Assembly: GCA_001430745.1 (NCBI GenBank)
Contig: KQ482063.1
Coordinates: forward strand, 1,892,319 to 1,939,140
Direction: 5' to 3'
Length of the DNA: 46,822 nt
DNA from: Auxenochlorella pyrenoidosa
Taxonomy: Eukaryota; Chlorophyta; Trebouxiophyceae; Chlorellales; Chlorellaceae
This document shows, in pieces, positions 37,869-46,822 of the stretch. The position numbers were made by a program, and so were the translations under genes. Position 1 is the first letter of the stretch. Each line of letters opens with the position of its first letter. A model generated the notes under the pieces. That model did no database searches. It was not told where the DNA came from and saw nothing but the letters and a program-made list of their open reading frames with translations.

Positions 37869-38395
37869 ATTGTGCAGCAACCCGTTCGCCTGCTTGATCG
37901 CACCCTGTCGTCCATTCCATCTGAGCTACAGCATGATGCAGGGACATGCAATGCCTTTGCTGCAGCGCATCACCATGCAGAACATGCACTGCTTCGCAGC
38001 GGCATGTACACGCCGCCCCAGCACAAGCGCAGCATGTGACCGTTCTTGTTGGGTAGTTGCGTGTAACAGGCCTCTCGCTAAATTTGAGCTCGCCGAATCT
38101 TCACAGCGGCATTTGAAGCGAGGAAACGGTGCGACGGTACCGCTGCCTGCCGCCCCAACTCCGAAAGTCGCTCAAGGCGGCGGCGTCGGCTCCTCGGCTG
38201 TTGAGTAAGTTGATGACGCCTTTTGGGTTGCAGGGCAGCCATCCTTGCGAGCCTCTCGTCCATGGCCTGCTTCCGTGCCACCTTCCGCGCCGGCCCGCTG
38301 CCGCCATTCCGGCCCACCCTGCATCCCCACTGTCAACCCTCCCTCCCTTCTGCCCCCCAGGAGCAGGCACTCTAGGAAGTCAACAGACGCAAGCG
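37869..38395. other. Intergenic between two secreted-protein genes
   Basis: 3' UTR of the upstream gene (TGTAA at 38062) and upstream region of the next. No gene seen. Confidence 0.45.
38062..38066 (+). promoter_or_regulatory. TGTAA polyadenylation motif, secreted-protein gene
   Basis: TGTAA 194 bases after the stop at 37868; assigned by position. Confidence 0.5.
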
Positions 38396-41111
38396 ATGAG
38401 CCGGCACCGCCCGCATGATGCAGTCCTGCTGCTGGCCCTGCTGCTGCCGCTGGCGACGGCGCGCACTGCTTTGCGCAACCCCGACGGTTCCTGCGTCATG
38501 TTCCCTGCCGGCTCGCCCTGGCACCAGGACGTCTCCACCTGGCCCGTCTACAGCCGCTCCTCCAGCATAGTCGGCATCATCGGGTCTGACACCCGCTTCC
38601 ATGCCGACTTCAGCGGCGGCGAGAAGGTCGGCGGCCGCATGATCGACTAGTGAGCCCCTGCGGGCAGGGGTGCTGCGCTGCAGCCGCCGCCGCCGCCGCT
38701 TTTAGGTGTCTTTGCAGGGTATGCGAGCCATGCCCTGCCTGCGGGGTCGGCGTGCCGCACTGCGCTGCGCCGCCTCTCCCTGGCGCCCGCGCTGCCCCCG
38801 ACACGCTGTGCCCGCCTTTCTGCGCACTGCTGTGCAGTGGTATACCCACCAACGATGTGGACACCAACCCGGCCAAAGGGCAGCGCTTCCCGGCCAACGG
38901 GGCCATCATCTTTGACGAGTCGGACGACGAGAGCGACCACGGCGCGTACCCCTTCCCCCTCAACGCCACGGTGGAGGGCGCCTGGTTGGGCTGCGACCCA
39001 GACGTCTGCTCTGGCGACCGCCACGTGCTCGTGCGGGACAACCACACCTGCTTGCTCTACGAGGGCTACTCCTGCAGGGCGCCCGCCAGCATGGCCGGTA
39101 AGCTCAGCACAGGGACGGGGCTGCGCGCTGCCAGGTGCCGCAGGATTGCCTGGGTGCAGCCTGCCTCCCATACCCGGGCCCCATGCTGCATGACATAGGG
39201 TGTGGGAGCGGCAACTGGCACTTGTTGGCGCACCCACAAGCGCGGCGCCTGCAACCTGATGCACCCACTCTCCTGCCCATTCCTATGGCTGCCCGCAGGC
39301 AAGTGGAGGTGTGGCAGCGGCGCAATATTTGACCTCAGCAGCCCCAAGCTCATCCAGCGCCACGTGGGCTGGACCAGCGCCGATGCAGCAGGTGCTGGCC
39401 TGCGCGCAGCAGCAGCCTGAGGGGCAGCCAGCTACCGCCCATCCCCACCTCTGCCGCGGACAACGGTTGTCTGAAGCAGGGTATCCTTGAATTGCGCCAC
39501 CTTCTGAAGCAATGGTAACACCGCCCACTTGCTGTGTGCAGGCTTGCCCATCTGGCCTGGCCTGATCACTGTAGCTGATGTGCTGGACAAGCGGTCAATT
39601 GACCACGCAATCAGGTCAGCAAGGCCGGCTGCCAGGGGGGGTTGGCTGCTGCTGTGCAAAAGTTGGGAAGTTCTGTATCCTTCGGCACGCCTTGCTTGCC
39701 CCGCTGCAACTTCGTTGAGAGCATTGCTGTGCTGGTGGCCCTGGCTGGAGGCCCGCTCTAAATCCCGGCATGGCTGTCCCGCTGCATGCAGATTCACCTC
39801 AGACACCCTGCGCACCGCATACCAGTATCCAGCCACCCACCTGACCGACGGCGGCAACCCCGCTGGCCCCTGGATGGGCATGCGGGCGCGCCTGCGGCCC
39901 GCCTTCAGCTGCGGGCGGCTGGCGACGGCCGAGGCGCGGGTCATCTGCGCGGCGCTGAAGAAGACCGGCATGATCCTGGCGGATGGAGGCAGCTCCTGGT
40001 ACCTCACAGGTGCTGCTGCGGGTGCTGCTGCCCTGCCTGCTCTGTGACTTGCCTGCCCTGCTGCACGAGGCTGCTGTCCTGCATTTGTGGTTTCGTGCTT
40101 CCACCGGGCATGCCCTGCTTGATCTGGGCATGTGGCCAGGCCACAGAGGCCCTCGGCCCTCCAGACTGGGTCATGGCATGCTGCAGCCCGTAGCAATGCA
40201 GGCATGCCTTGCCGTCTTGACACATGCCCTTGCTTGGCCGGCGACCATGCAGGGGAGGCAAGCCCGGAGTGGCAGTCCCGGCTGGGCGCGCGGTACGACC
40301 AGTTCCTCACCGACATCAAGAGCATCAGGGGCAGCGATGTGCAAGTGGTCGTGCCGCCCACAGGTGGGCCTGCGCAGGCGCCTGTAGGGAGAAAGGACCC
40401 CGCGCATTGACTGGCCCGGGCTCGTGAGGCTGCTGGGCATGCCAACGGCAGTGCATTGTGTGCAGGCCAGCAGTGTGTGCAGAGACGCTCAACACGCAGA
40501 GCATGCATGTCTTTTGTGCTTGAGGAAGTTCTGCCAGCTTCAGGGTCTTTGCTGGTGATGGCCTTGCTGGCCCTGCAGGCGCCTGCCTCTGCGACCACGC
40601 GCACGCATACAACTGCGACACGACGGTATGCCTGCTGTAGCACATGTGGAGTGGAGAAATGAGCCCACCTGCGCTCACCTTGGGTGCTGCGCACCTAGCT
40701 ATCCAGGCAGTGGCTGTTCCCTGGCAACAGCAGAAGGAGCAGAATGCCAGCGGAGCAGTCGCAGCACCTGGCCGCTCTGCAGCATGCAGGGGAGGCGGGG
40801 TCGAACTAGCCTGGGCATCAGCAGCATGCGGTGCCAGCTCAGCAGGGCTGGCCGAGGCAGCTGTGTCTGACGCAGATGGCGCCGCGCAGGAGTGTGCAGC
40901 ATACACGTCTGCAGAGCATGCCAGTCAGGAGATGGAAAACAGCGGGGTGAGACCCACAGACTGCAATGTGGGCAGCCAAACAGCTGCTGGCACTGTCGGC
41001 TGCATCCGAGCAGGCCACTTGCCACAGAGTGCTGCAGCCCTCTTTGCCGAGCCGTTTGCTGCAGCGGTGCCGCACGTGCGGTACACTGTCCAGTCCTTGA
41101 ACGGTCCTTGA
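38396..41111 (+). CDS. Secreted protein of a bacterial-type family
   Basis: Exons 38396-38649, 38838-39097, 39299-39391, 39542-39614, 39792-40009, 40253-40363, 40579-40625, 40707-41111; 486 residues. A signal peptide with core VLLLALLLPLATA precedes a domain (~30-360) that reads like a secreted family common in bacteria. Family-like landmarks in order: FPAGSPWHQDVSTWPV, YGIPTNDV, DESDHGAYPFPL, GDRHVLVRDN, GSGAIFDLSS, GWTSADAAGLPIWPGLI, YPATH, MGMRARLRPAF, ALKKTGMILADGGSSWYLTG. This recollection of family pattern is not a database hit. Function of the family is unknown to me. A Cys-containing stretch (GACLCDHAHAYNCDTT) and an Ala/Ser-rich C-terminal tail follow; the last exon is the least certain. 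Seven introns of the local type show it is an established nuclear gene. Confidence 0.82.
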
Positions 41112-41695
41112 AGCAGACTTGAAGGGTTATGACGCAATGTTTGACACGTGCCTTTATTGCCAACAACTCACGCAATTCCCATTATCTTCGCCCTTGCACC
41201 CTGAACTTGTGTGCCCGCTGGACTCCCTGCACGCGCATGCCTGGCACACAAGCCCTGCTCCCTCTTATTGAATGCGTCTATTTCAGGCATGGAATTCATC
41301 TAAAAATGATGGGAAACTTTGGCAAATGTAATGCAAAGAGGCTCATGACAGCAGATTGCGGTGGGTGCTGCGGCTGGACGTGACGGAGCGGGGCTCAGAG
41401 GGGCGGCAGGCCCGGTCACAGTTCTCAAAGACCTACCAGGCTTGCTGCCTGGCTGCCGTGCGCTCCTGCAAGGGTCATATCTCGTTCTCATCAAGACGGC
41501 GGACCAGTGATCCCGAGTTTGGGAAGGCTTTCTTCCGGCTCCCAATCCCATGGCCATTGCTGGCCAGCCCCATCCTCGGCCTTCCTCTATTTGGGTGATG
41601 GCCCATGGGTCTGGCTTGTGATTCCAGCACATAAACGGAGGTTGCCCCTCTCAAACGCTCGCTTCACCCGGCCTGGCCCGGCACAGCCTCACGCA
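41112..41695. other. Intergenic upstream of PAM2-C
   Basis: Contains the 3' UTR of the previous gene (TGTAA at 41327) and upstream sequence of PAM2-C. No gene seen. Confidence 0.45.
41327..41331 (+). promoter_or_regulatory. TGTAA polyadenylation motif, bacterial-type secreted gene
   Basis: TGTAA 216 bases after the stop at 41111; assigned by position. Confidence 0.5.
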
Positions 41696-42988
41696 ATGCC
41701 CCCAGCTGCGCCCCTAGCGCCTGAGGAGGCCCCAGGGAGCTCAGTCCTGCCTCAGCCATCGCCAGTGGAGCTCGCTGACCCTGCCCCCGCCACACCGCCC
41801 CCTCGCGTCAACAGCGACGCCTCCTGCTGCCCCCGGGCAGCTGCAGCAGAGCGCGCTGTGGCGCTGCTGCACCAGGCACTGGATGATCAGCAGGAGCTTT
41901 TGGAAGCGGCGGTGCAGCGGGAAGCACAGGCAAATCTGGCAGCAGCGGCAGCAGCGGCAGCGGCAGCTGAGCCTCCCGCGCAGCCTCCATCCACACACAA
42001 GGCAGACATTGCCACACTGCAGAAGCAGCTGGCGGCAGCTCTGAAGCAGGCCGCGGCAGCCACCGCCGCACGCAAAAAGGACGTGACGGCGCTGAACAAG
42101 ATCCTGTCGTCTCGCAAGGCAGACATTGCAGAGCTGCGGGAGCAGCTGGGTGCTGCAAGGCGCCAGGCTGCAGCGGCCGAGGCTGCGCAGCAGTCGTGCC
42201 AGGAGCTGCGCAGCCAGGCGGTGGCGCTGCGCCAGGCTCTGGCTGAGGCCCAGGCAGAGGCAGACGCGCAGCGTAAAGCTGCTGCAAGGGCAGAGGCAGA
42301 GGCAGCCCGTGAGCGCGAGAATGCCGAGCAGGTGACAGCAGCAGTTCAGGAGTGCCTCTACAGCGTGCGAGCGCCACAGGCAGACTCTCAGGGACAGACT
42401 GCTGCTGGCTCCAGTGCAGCAGAGGCGGATCTGGCAGTTCTGCGGGAGCAGGCAGCGGACGCAGAGCGGATGGTCGCTGCAGCAGGCAAGCGGGCGTCAG
42501 CTGCAGAGCAGGAGGCGGGGGCCTGCCAGCAGGCCATAAGGCGCTTGCAGGAGCGTCTAGCGATGGCTCAGGGCAGGGAGGCAGTGGCAGAGGTCCGGGC
42601 AGAGAAGTCGACAAGCGCCGCCTCCGGGCAGCTTGCAGAGCTGACCGCCAAGCTGGGTGCTGCCGAGGAAAGGGCTGCTGCTGCTGAGTGGCAGGTGGCC
42701 TGGTATGCTCAGCAAATGGCAGCTCTGCAGCAGCACGGGAGCCACTGGGAGGCGGCAGCTGAGACAGAGGGGGAGAACGACAGCCCAGCAAAGCATGCTC
42801 TGCCAGTGTCCGCGGCAGGCAGTTCCGTGGCTTCAGCAACGGTGCGCAAGTCAGCGCTGCACCCATCTGCCAAGGCATTTGAGCCGCCCCAGCTGCCGCA
42901 GCTGCAGCCATCTGCCAAGCCATTCGTGTTAGCACCGCCGCCTCGCCTGTGTGCCTCTGCCCAGCCTTTCATGCCAAGCCAGGCCTGA
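41696..42988 (+). CDS. Coiled-coil protein with three PAM2-like motifs (PAM2-C)
   Basis: Single exon, 430 residues. I chose the first ATG that follows a non-coding-looking leader; the frame is open further upstream. After a Pro-rich start comes the family motif SCCPRAAAAERAVALLHQAL, then DDQQELLEAAVQ. A long Ala/Glu/Gln coiled coil follows (~85-360), with two near-identical KADIA(T/E)L units. The coil ends in WQVAWYAQQMAALQQ, matched by WQLSWHAQQLATLQQ in PAM2-A. The C-terminus carries three PAM2-like motifs in a row: LHPSAKAFEP (~388-397), LQPSAKPFVL (~403-412, final Pro replaced by Leu) and LCASAQPFMP (~418-427). Multiple PAM2 copies would raise avidity for poly(A)-binding protein; this is inference. 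No other domain is visible. Confidence 0.85.
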   Translation: MPPAAPLAPEEAPGSSVLPQPSPVELADPAPATPPPRVNSDASCCPRAAAAERAVALLHQALDDQQELLEAAVQREAQANLAAAAAAAAAAEPPAQPPSTHKADIATLQKQLAAALKQAAAATAARKKDVTALNKILSSRKADIAELREQLGAARRQAAAAEAAQQSCQELRSQAVALRQALAEAQAEADAQRKAAARAEAEAARERENAEQVTAAVQECLYSVRAPQADSQGQTAAGSSAAEADLAVLREQAADAERMVAAAGKRASAAEQEAGACQQAIRRLQERLAMAQGREAVAEVRAEKSTSAASGQLAELTAKLGAAEERAAAAEWQVAWYAQQMAALQQHGSHWEAAAETEGENDSPAKHALPVSAAGSSVASATVRKSALHPSAKAFEPPQLPQLQPSAKPFVLAPPPRLCASAQPFMPSQA

Positions 42989-43837
42989 GAGGCAGCTGCA
43001 TCCCCTCCCACCGCCTGACTGCATGCTTGGACAAATTCCAGCAGGTCAAGCTCTCTTTCGTCTTCAGCTTTTCAACCTCTTCAGTAATTCTCATGTCTCC
43101 ATTTACCTCATCTTGCTCTGCCGATTTGTTTGGGATACAGCACTGAGGAGCCGGCGTTACCACTCATGCTAGTGCCACACCGCGCAACTTGAGCCGCCGG
43201 TCGTAGCAGGCAGCACACCCCACTGTGCTGCTTTCTTCTTTTGGTGTTCATTCATTCTGTGCAGTGCTAGCTCCAAAGTTCCCCATTTTGTGACTGCGTG
43301 CTTGAGCAGTGCCCAAGATCAGGAAAAGGAGCAAGCCAGGCGGCAGCTGAAGTGGCAGTGCCGGCTGAAGTCGCGGCGGCGCTGCCGCCGCGAAGTCTGG
43401 GCTGGCCCCCACCACGTAACGATTGAATTCAGTGGTTGTTTCACGGTCTGCGTGCACAAGTTATCATTGAGACGAGCCCAGAGCTGCGAGGCACTGTGAG
43501 GCCCGAAATGCAACGCCAGGCAAACTGTTCTGTGGTGCAGCTTTCGTGCGCCTCTGAGCGGCTTGAAAATTTTTCCAAAGTCTGAAGAGGGCGGGAGAAG
43601 CCTTGTGGGGCCATTATCTCGAACAGATGCGGCAAACAAGGCGTGCTGAGCAGTGCTGAGCTCAGCGATGAACGCTGCTTTTCGCCCAATGATGCCTCGA
43701 CGTACTGTTGCCGTATATACTGGAGCCAGCGGCCATCCCGATCATGGCCTGGAGTCTCCAACCCCGCTGCGCTCCAAGCCGCGGTGCACGCTGTGAGAGC
43801 GCTGTCAGGGGGCGATGTGGGCTGCCGCGATGTCGCA
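42989..43837. other. Intergenic between PAM2-C and its tandem paralogue
   Basis: 3' UTR of PAM2-C and upstream region of the next gene. No TGTAA after PAM2-C and no gene recognised. Confidence 0.45.
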
Positions 43838-45757
43838 ATGAGTGGAGCAGGTCTGCAGCCAGAGATCCTAGCGGCGCTGCCGTCGCCACCGCTGCGGCCG
43901 TCGCTGGTGCAAGCAGCCTCCACAGGGGAGCCTCATGCCAGCAGTCACAGCGCCTGCTGCTTGAGAGCGTCTGCTGCGGAGCGCTCTGTTGAGCTGCTGC
44001 ACCAGGCGCTGGCAGAGCAGCAGGAGCTGCTGGAAGCGGCTGTGACCAAAACAGCATCAGCGCAGCAGCAGGCGGCAGCAGCGGTTGATGAGGCGAGGGC
44101 AGCCAAGCTGACGGCACAGCGGCAGGCAGAGGCAGCTGCTGCAAGGCAGCAGCACATGCACGACCTGCTCAGAGCTTCTCATCGCAGCGCAGCAATGGCA
44201 CGGTCTGAAGCTGCAACCGCTGCAGAAGCATTGGCAGAAAGCCAGGAGAGCATCCTGCTGTTGCAAACAAAGCTTGCAGCAGCACAGCGTGCAGCAGTGG
44301 CGGCAGAAGCGCAGATCTCTGCCTTGCAGCGCCAACTGGCTTCTGCTCAGTCCCGGGCAATGGCTGCGGAGAGGAAGGCTGATGCCTGCCAGGAGCAGGC
44401 AGATGCCTGGGAACGACACGCCGCGGAGCTGCAGCAGCAGCTGGAGCATGCCGGGGCGCTGGCAGCGGCAACGTGGCAACACACGGCCTGGCAGCCATGG
44501 CAGCTGGCGCCCATGCCCGGCCCGGTGGGCATGTGGGCAGGCAGCCCCTTGCAAATGTCAGCTGGGTGGCAGGCTGCAGCACCCCGGCCGCACGGCATCG
44601 TGTGGATGGGTCAGGCGTTGCACCCAGGCCCGGGGCAGGTGCCGCGGATGCAGTGGCAGCACGCAGCAGTTTCAGCCAGGCCAGCCGCAACGGTCGCACC
44701 AGCAGGTGCAAGGCGAGCGCTGCCCTCCGCAGCGGCGGCACCAAAGGCGCCCATCACAGGCACGAAAAGCGCTGGGCCAGAGGCGGCGGCATCCCGCCCT
44801 GCTGCAGGTGAGTTGTGAGGCCAGAGTGTTTGGGCACGAGCTTGATTTGAGGAGCTGTCGCGCCGCTTTGTGCACCGCACTTGGACTGCGTGCTGGAAAG
44901 TGACGGAGCATTCTGCACGGTGCAGGCGGTGCGACCTGGCCTGCATCACAGAGCTCCAGCGCCCTCCATAGCTGCACGCATGTCGGCGTGCCCAACAGCA
45001 GCGCTGGCAGGCTGCTGCACTGGACAGAGGCGCCCTGGCTGCTGCTTTCGCACAACATCAGCACCCCTGTTGATCGATTTGTGGCAGCTTGGCCGGTGGC
45101 CCCCTTTGCTCAGTCCCCACGTCCCTGTCCATTGCTGCCGCAGATGCAGGTGCTGCGGTTGCCGATCTGAGGGAGGATGGCCTGGAGCCGGCAGAGCCCT
45201 CCACCCTGGCAGGAGCACACCCCACAGGTGGTGCCCAACTGACTGGACCAGGCCGCCCGGCTGCAGGTGGGAGGCAGCCAGAGCCGCGGGCGCTGTTCTG
45301 GTCTCAGGGCCGTGCGTTTGCCACATGGCCTGCATGCTGGTGGGATGTGCGCACCAATGAAACACATCCATGTTGCCAACACGAGTCAGCCGTGCTGCCT
45401 TGCTTCCTGCTCTCCACCCTCACCCTCCTCCCTTGTACAGCATCCGCAGATGCTGGTGGCACCAACGGCGAAGAAGCCACCGCTGATGCTGGGGAGCCGA
45501 TGCAGGACGGCAGGGAGCAGGCGGAACCTACCAGTCTGGTGGCAGCAACGACAGTCGCCAGGGCAGCACAGGCAGACGATCGGGCAGCGCTGGCAGACGC
45601 TGCGGTAGTGCCGGCGAGCGATGAGGCAGCGCTGGAGGAGCTGCCTGGGACGCCTGGTGCTGCCGAGGCGGTGAGCCGAGCAGGGCACTCGCCTGATGCG
45701 CTGCCGCCCTCCACCCGGCCTTCCACGCCGGGGCAGGCTGCCGACAAGGCAACGTGA
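43838..45757 (+). CDS. Coiled-coil paralogue of PAM2-A/C lacking PAM2
   Basis: Exons 43838-44807, 45144-45266, 45441-45757; 469 residues. The start ATG (MSGAGLQPEIL) precedes the shared motif ACCLRASAAERSVELLHQAL, then AEQQELLEAAV. The coiled coil runs ~45-215, followed by a Trp/Met/Pro-rich stretch (WQPWQLAPMPGPVGMW) and an acidic Ala/Glu/Asp-rich tail ending DKAT. Unlike its three relatives it has no L-x-x-x-A-x-x-F-x-P motif in any traced exon. Reading through the first donor would add only Glu-Leu and stop, giving a shorter form without the acidic tail. It is the immediate downstream tandem neighbour of PAM2-C on the same strand, which suggests local duplication and loss of the PABP-binding tail. 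Function unknown; heteromeric coiled-coil pairing with the paralogues is possible. Confidence 0.8.
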
Positions 45758-45785
45758 CTGGTTTCATCTCGTCCTGTGATCATCA

Positions 45786-45790
45786 TTACA
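45786..45790 (-). promoter_or_regulatory. TGTAA polyadenylation motif, deacetylase gene
   Basis: Minus-strand TGTAA, 167 bases past the stop at 45957; assigned by position. Confidence 0.5.
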
Positions 45791-45956
45791 TCACCTCATG
45801 CTTTTCATAGCTTAATCGTGACCAACACATCTGGTGGCTCTGCTCTTTGGCTCATCACTCTATCTCACCGCTCATCGGTCGCAGTTCAAAAGTAACAACA
45901 ACGCTGAGGTCAGAGTACCACTGTGGTATAAACACTCTCTTTTTGCCCCCTTCTGG

Positions 45957-46675
45957 TCAGCACGGCCTGCTGCACTCGCCCGTCCCGTGGTCTCGGCAGT
46001 ACCCACCGCGCCGCCCCTCGTCCATGCACACGCAGCGGCACAGCCGGCTGCTCCAGGAGCCAAACTTGCAGTCGGCGACGAAAGCTGAGCAGGCGTGGCC
46101 TGATATGTCATTTGGCTTGGAGCAGTGGAGGGAGGGAGCCACGTGGGAGGCGGGCACCGGGCGCTGCATCCAGTCCAGCAGCTGCAGGGGTCGCAGACCA
46201 GGTGGGGAAGGAGGGGCAGGAGCCATGGGAGGGAGCGTGCGCAGCTGCACACCACGTGCCCATCCAACACCCCTCATGCCTTGCGCATGTGTAACAGGCT
46301 GCACAACCGTTACGGGGAGCCACCGCCGCAGCTTGCCTGTTGGTTTGTGACGAACCACACGTCAGGTATGGCGGCGGCGTGCTTGATAAATTGCCGTAGC
46401 TGATTAATTCGCTCCGACTCCATGCCTGTTCGGTGAGGCAGAGCAGTCAAACCTTTAGGTTACGTGAGGAGCAGGAGGTGAAGGCTGCACATGGCAACGA
46501 CAGCTGACAACAGCTGACGGGAGCTGGGCGTGCAGTTTGCAGGACCAGGAATGCTAACAGCTGGCAGGAGGGATCGATGGCAACAAAGGCGGCGACAGGC
46601 AGCAGGAGGTGGGTGCCCACCGGCGTGGAAGAACAGGCCCAGGGGCGCGCGGTTGCCACTCAGGCGCCACCCCAG
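45957..46675 (-). CDS. Polysaccharide (chitin) deacetylase, C-terminal part
   Basis: Last three exons of a minus-strand gene: 46675-46621, 46425-46337, 46181-45957 (stop TGA). Earlier exons lie beyond the right edge. Spliced pieces read NRAPLGLFFHAG, then ERINQLRQFIKHAAAIPDVWFVTNQQ, joined to LLDWMQRPVP. This is the characteristic end of the NodB/CE4 deacetylase fold in chitin deacetylases (NRAP.....H, then VWFVT..QLL.WM..PV). The enzyme removes N-acetyl groups from chitin-like cell-wall polymers and is normally secreted. The metal-binding motifs are outside the window. The C-terminal ~55 residues are Cys-rich (ten Cys from HCSKPND to CSRPC), probably a disulfide-bonded extension. The intron after 46337 has a GC donor (CAG/GCAAGC). 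Confidence 0.82.
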
Positions 46676-46822
46676 CTGCAGGCGGATGCGTGAGGTTGCA
46701 CGCTTGTCAGCCGGTTGAGACGGGCATGTGGTCGGTTGGGGCTTGCGAGGTGGAGCAGGGGGTGGAAGGCAGGCCGCCACGCGCTGCCGCATGCGCCTGT
46801 TCCTTGTTGCATGTTGCCTCTG
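46676..46822 (-). other. Upstream intron/exon sequence of the deacetylase gene
   Basis: Sequence 5' (minus strand) of the acceptor at 46676. No convincing exon was recognised here; it is probably intron. Confidence 0.4.

Noticed and set aside
45834..46403. Plus-strand gene at the right edge
   Set aside because: The frames overlap deacetylase exons on the other strand, which have matching homology, phase and GC3 bias.

Overview
The window looks like nuclear DNA of a chlorophyte green alga, most likely a trebouxiophyte (Chlorella-like). It is GC-rich, and nearly every gene is cut by short introns with strong GC3 bias in the exons. The conserved genes read like plant-lineage proteins: a 142-residue RPS23, a plant-type proteinaceous RNase P, a MAGATAMA3/SEN1 helicase and a plant-type MBOAT acyltransferase. 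Five genes have the chlorophyte TGTAA polyadenylation motif after the stop. All gene models were spliced by hand from phase, GT/GC-AG sites and homology, so exon coordinates are given in each entry. There is one assembly gap of 925 N (24518-25442).

Layout: PRORP (minus, runs off the left edge) and RPS23 (plus) are divergent at 1-6713. An 11-exon MBOAT wax-synthase-like gene (plus, 7358-10454) is followed by a convergent coiled-coil/PAM2 gene, here 'PAM2-A' (minus, 10979-13224). A macro-domain/protein-kinase fusion (minus, 13974-18548) is divergent from an RRM-protein gene (plus, 20155-22570). That gene converges on a large MAGATAMA3/SEN1-type helicase gene (minus, 22900-30251) containing the gap. 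A UXT/prefoldin-like gene (plus, 30872-32067) precedes a coiled-coil/RRM/PAM2 gene ('PAM2-B', plus, 32467-34635). Two secreted-protein genes follow: a Cys-containing protein of unknown family (35755-37868) and a member of a bacterial-type secreted family (38396-41111). Two further coiled-coil paralogues lie in tandem: 'PAM2-C' (41696-42988, three PAM2-like motifs) and 'D' (43838-45757, no PAM2). The right edge holds the 3' end of a polysaccharide (chitin) deacetylase gene (minus).

Themes: much of the window concerns RNA and translation: tRNA 5' processing, a ribosomal protein, an RNA/DNA helicase, RRM proteins, and proteins whose PAM2 motifs are expected to bind the MLLE domain of poly(A)-binding protein. 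The two most unusual items are (1) the dispersed family of four low-complexity coiled-coil genes, three with C-terminal PAM2 motifs, and (2) the fusion of an ADP-ribose-binding-type macro domain to a TKL-type kinase. GC-AG introns are also strikingly frequent: seven good cases among roughly 79 introns traced.
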